From assembly GCA_017446745.1 (NCBI GenBank), contig JAFSQF010000044.1:1-34349 (forward strand): 34,349 bases of DNA, in the 5' to 3' direction. Below are positions 1 to 8,597 of this stretch, piece by piece. The stretch comes from Bacteroidales bacterium (GTDB lineage: Bacteria > Bacteroidota > Bacteroidia > Bacteroidales > P3). The stretch's first letter is position 1; the number at the start of each line of letters is the position of its first letter. The position numbers and the translations under genes were made by a program. The notes under the pieces were generated by a model. That model had not been told where the DNA came from. It saw nothing but the letters and a program-made list of their open reading frames with translations, and searched no databases.

Positions 1-181
1 CACCTTCGAAGACGCCAAGCTCTTCATAAAGACATGGAACAACCGCGCCGCTCCTGCCAAAATGGACGGACGTTGGGGATGCATAGACCACACCGGACAA
101 TTCGTGGTAAAAAACATCTACGTCACCTCCGCCGATGCCTTCGAAGCCGGAAGAAGATGGGCGGAAAAAGGCAAATTTTAG
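1..181 (+). CDS. 3' end of a WG-repeat-type protein (partial)
   Basis: The reading frame is open from the window edge (codons starting at base 2) to a TAG at 179-181, leaving 59 residues of a C-terminus. The segment G-R-W-G-C-I-D-H-T-G-Q-F-V-V resembles one WG (KWG) repeat: a W-G followed by an I-D-x-x-G turn and a short hydrophobic strand. Such repeats occur in tandem in secreted or surface proteins of Bacteroidetes. The last 20 residues are charged and end in K-F. The gene runs in the same direction as pyrC, 76 bp away. The identification rests on a single repeat, so the function is unknown and the full length lies outside the window. Confidence 0.55.
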   Translation, partial: TFEDAKLFIKTWNNRAAPAKMDGRWGCIDHTGQFVVKNIYVTSADAFEAGRRWAEKGKF

Positions 182-257
182 CCCGTCTTTTGCTGGCCAG
201 CGACAGTCAGTCCGTCGCCAACTGTAGCATCTCTCAACCATCACCTCTTTTATCCCT

Positions 258-1667
258 ATGAATTATATCATCAATAACGCCTCCATAGTGAACGAAGGCC
301 AGATATTCACAGGCAACGTGTATATCAAGGACGGCGAAATAGCGGCGATCTGTCACGGCGAAGCCGATGTCCCTGCTCATGATTCCAACTTCCGCTCCAT
401 TGATGCCAACGGCCTCTTCCTGATTCCAGGAGTCATCGACACTCACGTGCACTTCAGAGAACCGGGGCTGACGGAAAAAGCCGACATCTACACCGAAAGC
501 CGCGCCGCCGTGGCCGGGGGCGTGACCTCTTTTGTCGATATGCCCAACACCGTGCCGCAGACCACCACCATGGAGCTGCTGGAACGGAAAGCCCTCATGG
601 CCGCCGAACGCAGCATGGCCAACTACGGCTTCATGCTCGGTGCCACAAACAACAACATCGACGAGCTCCTCGCCGCAGACCCCTCCAAATTCGCCGCCGT
701 GAAGCTCTTCCTCGGCAGCAGCACCGGCGACATGCTGGTGAACAACCCTCAAGCACTCGACCTCCTCTTCAGCCACTGCAAGAAACTCATCGTGGCGCAC
801 TGCGAAGAGGATGATATAGTGCAAGCCAACCTGCGCAATTTCAAAATGGAATGTGCTGGCACCGACCGCGAGACCGCCGCCCTACACCCCCAGATTCGCA
901 CCACCGAGGCCTGCTACGTTAGCACCTACAAAGCCATCGAACGCGCACGCCGCTTCGGCACACGTCTGCATATTGCCCACATCAGCACCGCCACCGAGCT
1001 GGACCTGCTCAGCAACCTACCCCTCGACCAGAAACACGTAACCGCCGAGGTGACACCGAACCACCTATGGTTCGACGAACGCGACTATGCCGCCCTGGGC
1101 AACCTCATTAAATGCAACCCCGCCATCAAACGCAACGAAGACCGCCTCGCACTCTGGGCCGCCCTTTACGACGGCCTCATCGACACCATCGCCACCGACC
1201 ACGCACCCCACACCCTGGCAAGCAAGCAGCAACGCTATTTCGACGCCCCCGGCGGCATCCCTTCCATTCAGCATTCACTGCTGATGATGCTCGAACCCCT
1301 GTTCAACAACAGCTACACGGCAAACGAACAGATAGAGTTCCGCAACACCTGGTTCCCTCTCATCGTCCGTCTGATGTGCCATAACCCCGCCACTCTCTTC
1401 GGCATCGAGAGGCGCGGCTTCATCCGACAAGGCTACCATGCCGACCTCACCCTTGTACGCCCCAACATCGAAACCAACGTCTCTCACGACAGCCTGCTCT
1501 ACAAATGCGGATGGTCGCCCCTCGAAGGCCAGACGTTCCACTGCCGCGTAGAGATGACCTTCGTCAACGGCCAACCGGCCTACACCGCCAGCAATGGATT
1601 GGCTGAGAACAGCAACGCTCAACGCCTCCTGTTCTCTTCTGCTTATCAGCCAAGCCCTCAACGTTAA
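258..1667 (+). CDS. pyrC: Dihydroorotase (type I, PyrC)
   Basis: This cytoplasmic metalloenzyme interconverts N-carbamoyl-L-aspartate and L-dihydroorotate, the third step of pyrimidine synthesis. It has 469 aa, in the normal range for the long (type I) bacterial form. The amidohydrolase H-x-H metal site is D-T-H-V-H-F-R-E-P-G (H63, H65). A-A-V-K-L-F-L-G-S-S carries a candidate metal-bridging Lys. The later ligands lie in I-A-H-I-S-T and in A-T-D-H-A-P-H, which holds the catalytic Asp. The ATG at 258 puts the first beta-strand (residues 2-6) directly at the N-terminus, as in relatives. The leader has no Shine-Dalgarno sequence. A hydantoinase or other amidohydrolase is less likely given the H-V-H-F-R-E-P-G motif. 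Confidence 0.93.
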   Translation: MNYIINNASIVNEGQIFTGNVYIKDGEIAAICHGEADVPAHDSNFRSIDANGLFLIPGVIDTHVHFREPGLTEKADIYTESRAAVAGGVTSFVDMPNTVPQTTTMELLERKALMAAERSMANYGFMLGATNNNIDELLAADPSKFAAVKLFLGSSTGDMLVNNPQALDLLFSHCKKLIVAHCEEDDIVQANLRNFKMECAGTDRETAALHPQIRTTEACYVSTYKAIERARRFGTRLHIAHISTATELDLLSNLPLDQKHVTAEVTPNHLWFDERDYAALGNLIKCNPAIKRNEDRLALWAALYDGLIDTIATDHAPHTLASKQQRYFDAPGGIPSIQHSLLMMLEPLFNNSYTANEQIEFRNTWFPLIVRLMCHNPATLFGIERRGFIRQGYHADLTLVRPNIETNVSHDSLLYKCGWSPLEGQTFHCRVEMTFVNGQPAYTASNGLAENSNAQRLLFSSAYQPSPQR

Positions 1668-1703
1668 CCAACATTTTTTCGCTCAATTAGTCGATTGGCA
1701 AAC

Positions 1704-1749
1704 AACAATCAAGCCAATAAACATTCAAACAATTCAACACAAGCCGCTT
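1704..1749 (+). repeat. Octamer-periodic leader of the PepSY-like gene
   Basis: Just upstream of the ATG at 1750 the leader falls into consecutive 8-bp units: AACAATCA, AGCCAATA, AACATTCA, AACAATTC and AACACAAG (1704-1743), plus six bases. The units are degenerate but keep strict 8-bp phase. The same design with other unit sequences recurs before several genes in the window. Confidence 0.6.
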
Positions 1750-2196
1750 ATGAATAAATCTTTGAAACTGCTGTTTTTTGTCGCTTTTATTTCCCTCATC
1801 AACTTCCCGTTCAACGATGCGTCGGCACAAATCACACAAATCAAGAGCACCAAACTGCCAGCACAAGCACGAAGCATAATCAAGACCACTTGGAACGGAG
1901 CGCCCATCGTCGACGCATGGCGCAACAAAGAGGGCCGCAGGATTGAATATAAAGCCTCGGTGGAGGACGGCTCGACCATCAAGTTCGACGCCGCCGGACG
2001 ATGGATTGAGGTGAAAAGCTACAGCGGTGTGCCTACCAAGTTGTTGCCCGCCAACCTGGTGAAATATATCAACACCTATTACGACGGCCAGCTGATTGTG
2101 TGGGCCGTAAAGAAAACCAGGTGCTATCAGGTGCAACTTACAGATGGCTCAAAACTGGAATTCAACCTGAAAGGAGTGTTTCAAGCCTTCCTATAG
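1750..2196 (+). CDS. Small secreted PepSY-like protein (DUF2874 type)
   Basis: The ATG at 1750 gives 148 aa and a typical signal peptide: M-N-K-S-L-K, a hydrophobic stretch to about residue 22, then A-S-A-Q as the likely cleavage site. The open frame extends upstream to 1594 inside pyrC, but that start would bury the signal peptide, so 1750 is preferred. The mature part has repeated beta-strands such as R-R-I-E-Y-K-A-S-V-E-D-G-S-T-I-K-F-D-A-A-G-R-W and L-T-D-G-S-K-L-E-F-N-L-K-G, each followed by a helix. That pattern fits the PepSY-like (beta-lactamase-inhibitor-like) small periplasmic proteins common in Bacteroidales. Their role is not established. It lies alone, 82 bp after pyrC, and is followed by a terminator-like hairpin. 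Confidence 0.72.
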   Translation: MNKSLKLLFFVAFISLINFPFNDASAQITQIKSTKLPAQARSIIKTTWNGAPIVDAWRNKEGRRIEYKASVEDGSTIKFDAAGRWIEVKSYSGVPTKLLPANLVKYINTYYDGQLIVWAVKKTRCYQVQLTDGSKLEFNLKGVFQAFL

Positions 2197-2234
2197 TGTA
2201 TTAACGCCTATCGGTTAGAGGTTAACGACCTTTT

Positions 2235-2283
2235 GAAGAATGAAAACTGCATAATCTTTTTTGTCTCTTTCATTCTTCTTTTT
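2235..2283 (+). terminator. Candidate intrinsic terminator after the PepSY-like gene
   Basis: A perfect 11-bp inverted repeat, GAAGAATGAAA (2235-2245) and TTTCATTCTTC (2268-2278), with a 22-nt loop is followed by a T tract to 2283. It lies 39 bp after the stop codon at 2196. The stem is AT-rich, which lowers confidence. The rest of the 252-bp gap holds the aspA promoter region and no gene. Confidence 0.55.
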
Positions 2284-2370
2284 CGTTACGCACCGCGCCA
2301 CTATTTACAACTCGAACCCATAATTGTTCGTTTCAATTGTTCTTTTTTACATTTGTTATACATATAATAC

Positions 2371-2379
2371 TATTTTTGC
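2371..2379 (+). promoter_or_regulatory. Candidate -7 box for aspA (and possibly nqr)
   Basis: TATTTTTGC matches the Bacteroidetes -7 consensus TAnnTTTG in full. The start codon of aspA is 70 bp downstream. A TTTG at 2352-2355 could be the -33 element, but the 15-bp gap is shorter than the usual 17-23 bp, so only the -7 box is proposed. Confidence 0.5.
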
Positions 2380-2448
2380 AAACTCAAAAAAAAGCCCTCA
2401 GAGGCTCTAACGAACTAAACTATTTAACTTTACACAAAAAAAACAATA

Positions 2449-3873
2449 ATGGACAATACTAAATATCGTACAGAAAGCGATCTCCTGGGTGCCCACGACG
2501 TGCCCTTTGATGCTTATTATGGCGTACAGACCTCGCGAGCCATGGAAAACTTCCACATCAGCGGACGCTTGCTCAGCAGTTTCCCCAACTTCATTAAAGG
2601 TATGGCCCTGACCAAGAAAGCAGCAGCCATCGCCAATATGGAGGTGGGCATGATCACTCCCGACCAAGGCAACGCCATCGTATGGGCTTGCGACCAACTC
2701 CTCGCAGGCAACTACCACGACCAGTTTCCCATCGACATGATTCAGGGTGGCGCCGGCACCAGCACCAACATGGCAGCCAACGAGGTTATTGCCAACCTGG
2801 CCCTCGAGCACATGGGATACAAGAAAGGCGAATACCAGTACTGCTCGCCCAACGACGTGGTCAACGCTTCGCAGAGCACCAACGACGCCTATCCCTGCGC
2901 CATCCACATGGCCATGTTCCTCGAACACGAGGCTTTCCTCCCCCATCTGGAAAAGATGATCAGCGCTCTGAAAGCCAAGTCGGAAGAATTTGCCCACGTC
3001 ATAAAGATGGGCCGCACCCAGTTGCAGGATGCCGTCCCCATGACCCTCGGGCAAACCTTCGGGGGCTTTGCCGCCAGCCTGCGCGGCGAAGTCAACAACC
3101 TCAACCTGGCAGCACGCGAGTTCCTCACGGTCAACATGGGTGCCACGGCCATTGGCACCGGCATCTGCTCCAAACCCGGCTACAGCGAGGCATGCATCAA
3201 AGCCCTGAGCCACGTAACCGGATGGAACATACGCCTCGCCGACAACCTGATAGAGGCCACCAGCGCCACAAGCTGCATGATACAGTACAGCTCGGCTCTG
3301 AAGCGTCTGGCCCTCAAAGTCAACAAAATATGCAACGACCTACGCCTCCTCAGCAGCGGTCCCCGTTGCGGCCTTAACGAGATTCACCTGCCCGAACGGC
3401 AGCCCGGCAGCAGCATTATGCCCGGCAAGGTCAACCCCGTCATCCCCGAGGTGATGAACCAGGTGTGCTACAAGGTGATAGGCAACGACATGACCATCAC
3501 TTTCGCCAGCGACAACGGCCAGCTGGAGCTCAACGTCATGGAGCCCGTCATTGCCTACACCCTCTTCGAAAGCATCCACCTGCTCGAAAACGGCCTCGAC
3601 ACCCTCCGCACCCTCTGTATCGACGGCATCCGCGCCAACGAGGAGCGTTGCCGCCAACTGGTGGAGCACTCCATTGGCATCGTCACCATGCTCAACCCCA
3701 TCATCGGCTATAAGCAGAGCACCAAGATTGCTAAGGAAGCCAGCGAAACGGGACGTGGCGTCTACGAGCTGGTGCTGGAGCACGGGCTGCTCACCAAGGA
3801 ACAACTCGACAAAGTGCTGCTCCCTGAAAACATGCTTAAACCGGTTGACATCAAATCGAAAATAGAAAAATAA
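2449..3873 (+). CDS. aspA: Aspartate ammonia-lyase (aspartase)
   Basis: It converts L-aspartate to fumarate and ammonia in the cytoplasm. The 474-aa length matches aspartases. The fumarase/aspartase signature G-S-S-I-M-P-G-K-V-N-P spans residues 320-330 and contains the catalytic-loop Ser and the fixed Lys/Asn. G-A-G-T-S-T-N-M and S-Q-S-T-N-D form the other two conserved substrate-binding regions. Fumarase C shares these motifs, but the N-terminus (R-T-E-S-D-L-L-G) and the tail favour aspartase. The nqrA start lies only 11 bp after the stop, suggesting cotranscription. With frdCAB farther downstream, the likely role is to feed fumarate to anaerobic respiration. Confidence 0.92.
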   Translation: MDNTKYRTESDLLGAHDVPFDAYYGVQTSRAMENFHISGRLLSSFPNFIKGMALTKKAAAIANMEVGMITPDQGNAIVWACDQLLAGNYHDQFPIDMIQGGAGTSTNMAANEVIANLALEHMGYKKGEYQYCSPNDVVNASQSTNDAYPCAIHMAMFLEHEAFLPHLEKMISALKAKSEEFAHVIKMGRTQLQDAVPMTLGQTFGGFAASLRGEVNNLNLAAREFLTVNMGATAIGTGICSKPGYSEACIKALSHVTGWNIRLADNLIEATSATSCMIQYSSALKRLALKVNKICNDLRLLSSGPRCGLNEIHLPERQPGSSIMPGKVNPVIPEVMNQVCYKVIGNDMTITFASDNGQLELNVMEPVIAYTLFESIHLLENGLDTLRTLCIDGIRANEERCRQLVEHSIGIVTMLNPIIGYKQSTKIAKEASETGRGVYELVLEHGLLTKEQLDKVLLPENMLKPVDIKSKIEK

Positions 3874-3884
3874 AGATTAGAGCC

Positions 3885-5237
3885 TTGAACATCAAGATAA
3901 AAAAAGGACTGGACATTCGTATTTCGGGGACGGCCGTAAAGGCTGTCTCCGAAATGACGAATTGCACTGAGTTCGCCGTTAAGCCCACCGACTTCGTGGG
4001 CGTCGTCCCACGACTGCTGGTCAAGGAGGGCGATGCCGTGAAGGCCGGCGATGCACTCTTTGTAGACAAAAGCAATGCCGACGCCATATTCGTGTCGCCC
4101 GTCGACGGCACCGTTAAATCCATCCTACGCGGCGAGAAACGTAAACTCCTCGCCGTCGTGGTGGAGGGTAATGCCGACACCGAGCCTAAGCCTTTATTCA
4201 ACCCCTCGCTATTGGCTCAAATGCACCGCGATGCCATTATCGACACTATGGTTTCCTCGGGATTATGGACGCTCCTCAAGCAACGTCCTTTCGGCATCGT
4301 GCCTCATCGCGACGACAAACCCAAGGCTGTCTTCATATCGGCTTTCGACAGTTCCCCCCTACCCGTCGACTATTATTTCATCCTCAATAAAGAGGATTTT
4401 GTGAAAGGCATCGAAATACTTCATCTGCTTGCCGGCAAAGTACATCTGTCCCTTAAAGATGGAGCCGAGCCGTCGTTCCTCGACAATCTGCCGAACGCCG
4501 AGACGCACCATTTCTCTGGCCCGCACCCTGCAGGTCTCGTGGGAACCCAGATTGCAAAAATCGACCCTATCAACAAAGGCGACACGGTATGGGTCATCAA
4601 TCCTCAGGATGTCAGCATCATAGGCCACTTGTTCCGCACCGGGTGCTACCGTCCGGAACGCATCATCGCACTCTGCGGCCCCGTCGTAGAGAAACCTCAA
4701 TACTACAAAACCCTCAGCGGCAGCAGCATCGCCTCTTTCAGTTCTGCCGTAAATAAGGAGTGTTCCAAACCGAGATTCATCTCTGGCGACGTGCTGAGTG
4801 GCACTGCCATATCCGCCGACGGCTTCATCAGCGCCTCCACCGACAAAGTCTGTGTGCTGCCCGAGGGCGACTACTACAACTTTATGGGCTGGCTGCGCCC
4901 CAACTTCCGCAAATTCAGTTTCTCAAGAACTTTCCTCAGCGGTATACTGGCAAAATTCAATATCCACGGCTCGAAATTTGATTTTGACACCAGCAGGCAT
5001 GGCGACAAACGCCCACTGTTCGTCACCGGCGAGTTCGAGAAACTGGTGCCTCTCGACATCTACCCCATGCAGCTCATCAAAGCTTGCATCGTGGGCGATA
5101 TCGAGCTGATGGAAAACCTCGGCATCTACGAGGTGGAGCCCGAAGACCTGGCTCTGTGCGAGTTCGCCGACACCTCCAAGACCGAAATCCAAGCCATTAT
5201 TCGCAATGCCCTGGAAAAAATCAGGGTCGAGGCTTGA
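3885..5237 (+). CDS. nqrA: Na+-translocating NADH:quinone reductase subunit A
   Basis: NqrA is the peripheral cytoplasmic subunit of the six-subunit Na+-NQR complex and is implicated in quinone binding. It has 450 aa, the usual size. The N-terminus I-K-I-K-K-G-L-D-I-R-I-S-G matches the family start. The central V-E-K-P-Q-Y-Y-K-T-L-S-G-S-S-I and the C-terminal E-P-E-D-L-A-L-C-E-F segments are typical. The start codon is TTG at 3885: no ATG is available in frame between the aspA stop and the conserved N-terminus. It heads nqrABCDEF and follows aspA by 11 bp. Confidence 0.93.
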   Translation: MNIKIKKGLDIRISGTAVKAVSEMTNCTEFAVKPTDFVGVVPRLLVKEGDAVKAGDALFVDKSNADAIFVSPVDGTVKSILRGEKRKLLAVVVEGNADTEPKPLFNPSLLAQMHRDAIIDTMVSSGLWTLLKQRPFGIVPHRDDKPKAVFISAFDSSPLPVDYYFILNKEDFVKGIEILHLLAGKVHLSLKDGAEPSFLDNLPNAETHHFSGPHPAGLVGTQIAKIDPINKGDTVWVINPQDVSIIGHLFRTGCYRPERIIALCGPVVEKPQYYKTLSGSSIASFSSAVNKECSKPRFISGDVLSGTAISADGFISASTDKVCVLPEGDYYNFMGWLRPNFRKFSFSRTFLSGILAKFNIHGSKFDFDTSRHGDKRPLFVTGEFEKLVPLDIYPMQLIKACIVGDIELMENLGIYEVEPEDLALCEFADTSKTEIQAIIRNALEKIRVEA

Positions 5238-5278
5238 GACAACGCATTCCCTCATTAACTCAATAATGCATTCCCGCA

Positions 5279-6460
5279 ATGTTTCTAAGAAATTTTTTCG
5301 ACAAAATAAAACCAAACTTCAGTGAAGGAGGACGCTTCGCAAAGCTCAGCTCGACGTTCGAGGCTTTCGAGTCGTTCGCTTTCACACCCAATACCGTCAC
5401 CGGCGGTCGCGTCGGGGCCTCCTATAAAGGATGCCATATCCGCGACGCCGTCGACCTGAAACGCACCATCATCACCGTCGTCATAGCACTGCTGCCGGCC
5501 CTGCTTTTCGGCATGTGGAACATAGGCCACCAAACTGCCATGGCCTACGGCCTCGATTGGACATTCCTCTACAAATGGTGGTTCGGCTTCTTGCGCATGC
5601 TGCCCATCATCGTGGTCAGCTATGTGGTGGGCCTCGGCATCGAGTTCCTCTTCGCCGAGATACGCCACGAGCAGGTCAGCGAAGGCTTTATAGGCACCGG
5701 CCTCATCATCTCCATGATTGTCCCCGTCACCGTGCCACTGTGGCAACTGGCTCTGGCCGTGGCTTTCGCCGTGGTCATCGGCAAGGAGGTCTTCGGTGGC
5801 AGCGGCTACAACTTCCTCAACCCGGCACTCGTGGCCCGCGCATTCCTTTTCTTCAGCTACCCCAGCCACATGAGCGGCGACAACGTATGGATCGCTCAAC
5901 CTTTCCATTTCGCGGGCGATGCCGTCACCGGGGCCACCCCGCTGGCCTTGCTGACAGAAGGCTCCTCGCTCAACTCCCATTTTTCTGTCCTCAATATGCT
6001 CGTCGGCACCATTCCCGGCAGCATAGGCGAGACCTCCGTCGTCGCCATCCTGCTCGGCGCTCTGCTGCTCCTCGTCACTGGCATTGCCAGCTGGCGCATC
6101 ATGCTCAGCGTGATCCTTGGCGGTGGCCTGATGGGGCTGCTTTTCAACGCCATCGGAACCAACGAATATATGCAACTGCCTTTCTATTACCACTACCTTA
6201 TGGGCGGTTTCATGTTCGGATGCGTCTTCATGGCCACCGACCCCGTAACAGCCGCTCAAACCAATGCCGGCAAATGGATCTACGGCTTCCTTATTGGCGC
6301 CTTCGCGGTGATGCTGCGCGTCCTGAACCCCGCATATCCCGAGGGCATGATGCTTGCCATACTTCTGATGAACTGCTTCGCACCGTTGATTGACCACTGC
6401 GTGGTGGCGGCAAATATACGCAAACGAAAGGCACGATGGCATCTGGAAGTATCAAAATAA
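5279..6460 (+). CDS. nqrB: Na+-NQR subunit B (FMN-bearing membrane subunit)
   Basis: This is the large integral membrane subunit, with covalent FMN and part of the Na+ path. The 393-aa protein has an amphipathic N-terminus followed by about ten hydrophobic segments from residue 63 on. The flavinylation motif D-A-V-T-G-A-T places the acceptor threonine at residue 220; an ApbE-type flavin transferase, not in this window, would attach FMN. The conserved G-G-S-G-Y-N-F-L-N-P-A-L-V-A-R-A segment precedes it. The gene starts 41 bp after nqrA. Confidence 0.95.
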   Translation: MFLRNFFDKIKPNFSEGGRFAKLSSTFEAFESFAFTPNTVTGGRVGASYKGCHIRDAVDLKRTIITVVIALLPALLFGMWNIGHQTAMAYGLDWTFLYKWWFGFLRMLPIIVVSYVVGLGIEFLFAEIRHEQVSEGFIGTGLIISMIVPVTVPLWQLALAVAFAVVIGKEVFGGSGYNFLNPALVARAFLFFSYPSHMSGDNVWIAQPFHFAGDAVTGATPLALLTEGSSLNSHFSVLNMLVGTIPGSIGETSVVAILLGALLLLVTGIASWRIMLSVILGGGLMGLLFNAIGTNEYMQLPFYYHYLMGGFMFGCVFMATDPVTAAQTNAGKWIYGFLIGAFAVMLRVLNPAYPEGMMLAILLMNCFAPLIDHCVVAANIRKRKARWHLEVSK

Positions 6461-6484
6461 TTGCCGTGATAGCGAAATAGCACA

Positions 6485-6516
6485 ACAACGAAACATCGAA
6501 TTACAGAAACGACAAC
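6485..6516 (+). repeat. Octamer-periodic leader of nqrC
   Basis: Four 8-bp units, ACAACGAA, ACATCGAA, TTACAGAA and ACGACAAC, end flush with the ATG at 6517. The unit ACATCGAA is identical to the unit of the long array before nqrF. Confidence 0.6.
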
Positions 6517-7107
6517 ATGAAATCATTCTCAAACAAATACATGCTGCTTTATGCCTTGGGGCTTGCCGCCGTGGTGGCCGTGCTGCTCACCCTGGTGGCC
6601 ACAAGCCTTAAGCCCCGGCAGCAGAAAAATCAGGATGCCGAGAAGAAACAGATGATTCTGAAAACCATAGGTATTGAGACCTCCCGCGAAGAAGCCGCAG
6701 AGCTCTTCGAGAAAAACGTCAGAATACCTCAAAAATCCAATGGCGAAGACGACTACTACCTCTTCAATGGTGGGGTTATAATACCACTGAAAGGCAACGG
6801 ATTGTGGGGACCCATTGGAGGATATTTGGCACTCGACAGCTCCTTCACTGTGGTTGGTGCCGTGTTCACCCACGAGAGCGAAACGCCAGGCCTCGGTGCC
6901 GAGATAGCAACAGACAAATTCGCCCAACGGTTTGTAGGCAAACAAATGGCTTCACAACCCATCGTAGTAAGGAAAAATGCCGACCACAACAGCATCAATG
7001 AGGTCGACGCCATCAGCGGCAGCACGATGACTTGCAACGGCGTATCGGCCATGATGACTGCCGCTTTCGAGCACTATAGCCATCTGAGAAAGGAGGTTAA
7101 CAAATGA
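6517..7107 (+). CDS. nqrC: Na+-NQR subunit C (FMN-bearing)
   Basis: NqrC is a 196-aa subunit with one N-terminal membrane helix (about residues 8-29) and a periplasmic FMN-binding domain. The flavinylation motif reads D-A-I-S-G-S-T near the C-terminus, with the final Thr as the expected FMN acceptor; most homologs have A rather than S before that Thr. T-P-G-L-G-A-E-I is a further conserved NqrC/RnfG motif. The last codons overlap the nqrD start (ATGA at 7104-7107) and also encode a Shine-Dalgarno sequence for nqrD. Confidence 0.94.
   Translation: MKSFSNKYMLLYALGLAAVVAVLLTLVATSLKPRQQKNQDAEKKQMILKTIGIETSREEAAELFEKNVRIPQKSNGEDDYYLFNGGVIIPLKGNGLWGPIGGYLALDSSFTVVGAVFTHESETPGLGAEIATDKFAQRFVGKQMASQPIVVRKNADHNSINEVDAISGSTMTCNGVSAMMTAAFEHYSHLRKEVNK
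7091..7096 (+). promoter_or_regulatory. Perfect Shine-Dalgarno sequence for nqrD
   Basis: AGGAGG lies 7 nt before the nqrD ATG and sits inside the final codons of nqrC. Most leaders in this window lack such a sequence, as expected for Bacteroidetes, so this ribosome binding site is exceptional. It coincides with the only ATGA-overlapped junction of the nqr operon. Confidence 0.7.
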
Positions 7108-7712
7108 AAAGAATAGACCTTATAAAAAATCCGTTGAGCAAGGACAACCCCATCACCGTGCAGGTGCTGGGCATCTGCTCCTGCCTGGCAGTGACAGCAC
7201 AACTGAAGCCTGCCGTGGTCATGGCTCTCTCCGTCACCGTGGTGGTGGCTCTCTCCAACCTCATCATTTCGCTGATGCGCAACACCATACCGCCACGCAT
7301 CCGCATCATCGTGCAGCTCGTGGTGGTCTCCACTCTCGTCATTCTCGTCAACCAAATCCTTATGGCTTTCGTCTACGACGTCAGCAAGCAACTGTCAGTC
7401 TATGTAGGACTTATCATCACCAACTGCATCGTCATGGGTCGTCTTGAAGCTTTTGCAATGAGCCACGGCCCCGTCGACTCGCTGCTCGACGGCATCGGCA
7501 ACGGACTGGGATATGGCATTATTCTGGTGATTCTCGGCTTCGTCCGCGAGCTCTTCGGCCGCGGCACTCTCTGGGGCTACCCCATCTTTGAGAAACTCGG
7601 GCTATACAACATAGGCTATGAGAACAACGGCTTCATCATCATGGCTCCTATGGCTTTGATTCTGGTTGGAATAATTATTTGGATACAACGTAGAAACTGC
7701 GAGAAGAGCTGA
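7104..7712 (+). CDS. nqrD: Na+-NQR subunit D
   Basis: NqrD is a polytopic inner-membrane subunit of 202 aa with about six hydrophobic segments, paralogous to NqrE. The conserved motifs N-P-L-S-K-D-N-P-I-T-V-Q-V-L-G-I-C-S-C-L-A-V and Y-V-G-L-I-I-T-N-C-I-V-M-G-R are visible. Each carries a cysteine (in G-I-C and in T-N-C) of the kind that coordinates the NqrD/NqrE iron site within the membrane. It overlaps nqrC by 4 bp. Confidence 0.94.
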   Translation: MKRIDLIKNPLSKDNPITVQVLGICSCLAVTAQLKPAVVMALSVTVVVALSNLIISLMRNTIPPRIRIIVQLVVVSTLVILVNQILMAFVYDVSKQLSVYVGLIITNCIVMGRLEAFAMSHGPVDSLLDGIGNGLGYGIILVILGFVRELFGRGTLWGYPIFEKLGLYNIGYENNGFIIMAPMALILVGIIIWIQRRNCEKS

Positions 7713-7734
7713 AAAAAAACGGCGGCAGCCCACC

Positions 7735-7758
7735 AACACAATAACACAATAACGCAAC
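7735..7758 (+). repeat. Octamer-periodic leader of nqrE
   Basis: Three 8-bp units, AACACAAT, AACACAAT and AACGCAAC, lie 13 bp before the ATG at 7772. Nearly the same sequence recurs just before nqrF (8576-8594). Confidence 0.55.
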
Positions 7759-7771
7759 TGTATATTATATT

Positions 7772-8386
7772 ATGGAATACTTTAATATATTCGTCAAGTC
7801 GATATTCATCGACAATATGATATTCGCATTCTTTCTGGGGATGTGCTCTTATCTTGCCGTTTCGAAGACAGTGAAGACATCCCTGGGACTCGGAGTGGCC
7901 GTCACTTTCGTGTTGCTTATCACAGTACCCGTCAACTACCTCATCGACAAATATCTGCTTCAGCCCGGTGCTCTGGCTTGGGTCAACCCAAAACTTGCCG
8001 ATGTCGACCTCAGTTTCTTGAGTCTCATACTCTTCATCGCCGTCATCGCTGCCATCGTGCAGATGGTGGAGATGATTGTCGAGAAGTTCTCTCCGTCGCT
8101 CTATAACGCTCTGGGCATCTTCCTACCCCTCATTGCCGTCAACTGCGCCGTGCTGGGCGGTTCGCTGTTCATGCAGCAGCGGGCCTACGCCAATGTCGGC
8201 GAGGTCACCTGCTTTGCCTTAGGAAGCGGCATAGGCTGGCTTCTGGCCATCGTTGGTATCGCCGCCATACGCGAGAAGTTGCGCTACTCTGCCATTCCCC
8301 CGGCCATGAAAGGCGTAGGCATCACCTTCATTATCACCGGCCTCATGGGAATAGCCTTCATGTCGTTTATGGGAATAAAAATTTGA
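7772..8386 (+). CDS. nqrE: Na+-NQR subunit E
   Basis: NqrE is a polytopic inner-membrane subunit of 204 aa with about six hydrophobic segments. It is the partner of NqrD, and together they form a pseudosymmetric pair around an iron centre. The conserved F-I-D-N-M-I-F-A-F-F-L-G-M-C-S-Y-L-A-V-S and L-P-L-I-A-V-N-C-A-V-L-G-G segments contain the cysteines expected as iron ligands. It is separated from nqrF by an unusual 211-bp spacer filled with octamer repeats. Confidence 0.94.
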   Translation: MEYFNIFVKSIFIDNMIFAFFLGMCSYLAVSKTVKTSLGLGVAVTFVLLITVPVNYLIDKYLLQPGALAWVNPKLADVDLSFLSLILFIAVIAAIVQMVEMIVEKFSPSLYNALGIFLPLIAVNCAVLGGSLFMQQRAYANVGEVTCFALGSGIGWLLAIVGIAAIREKLRYSAIPPAMKGVGITFIITGLMGIAFMSFMGIKI

Positions 8387-8399
8387 TTTTCAAAGCAAA

Positions 8400-8597
8400 A
8401 AATCAAAACATCGAGATATCGAAACATCGAAGCATCGAAACATCGAAACATCGAAACATCGAAGCATCGAAACATCGAAACATCGAAACATCGAAACATC
8501 GAAATATCGAAACATCGAAACATCGAGATATCGAAATATCGAAGCATCGAAGAATCAAAACATCAAAACATCGAAATAACACAATAACGCAATCAAA
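8400..8597 (+). repeat. Octamer tandem array between nqrE and nqrF (~22 units)
   Basis: The spacer consists of the 8-bp unit ACATCGAA and point variants (ATATCGAA, GCATCGAA, ACATCGAG, ACATCAAA). The triplet ATC recurs 22 times at exact 8-bp steps from 8402 to 8570 without an indel. The phase continues through ATAACACA and ATAACGCA up to the nqrF ATG at 8598. Because 8 is not a multiple of three, all frames read repetitive peptides with an eight-residue cycle; the open frames on both strands here are artefacts of the repeat. No terminator or promoter is evident within it. Confidence 0.93.

Noticed and set aside
5285-6442. Long antisense frame opposite nqrB
   Set aside because: Shadow of a strongly GC-biased third codon position. 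Similar shadows lie opposite frdA (11786-12796), fcl (27856-28866) and gmd (28897-29997). The sense proteins are clear family members.
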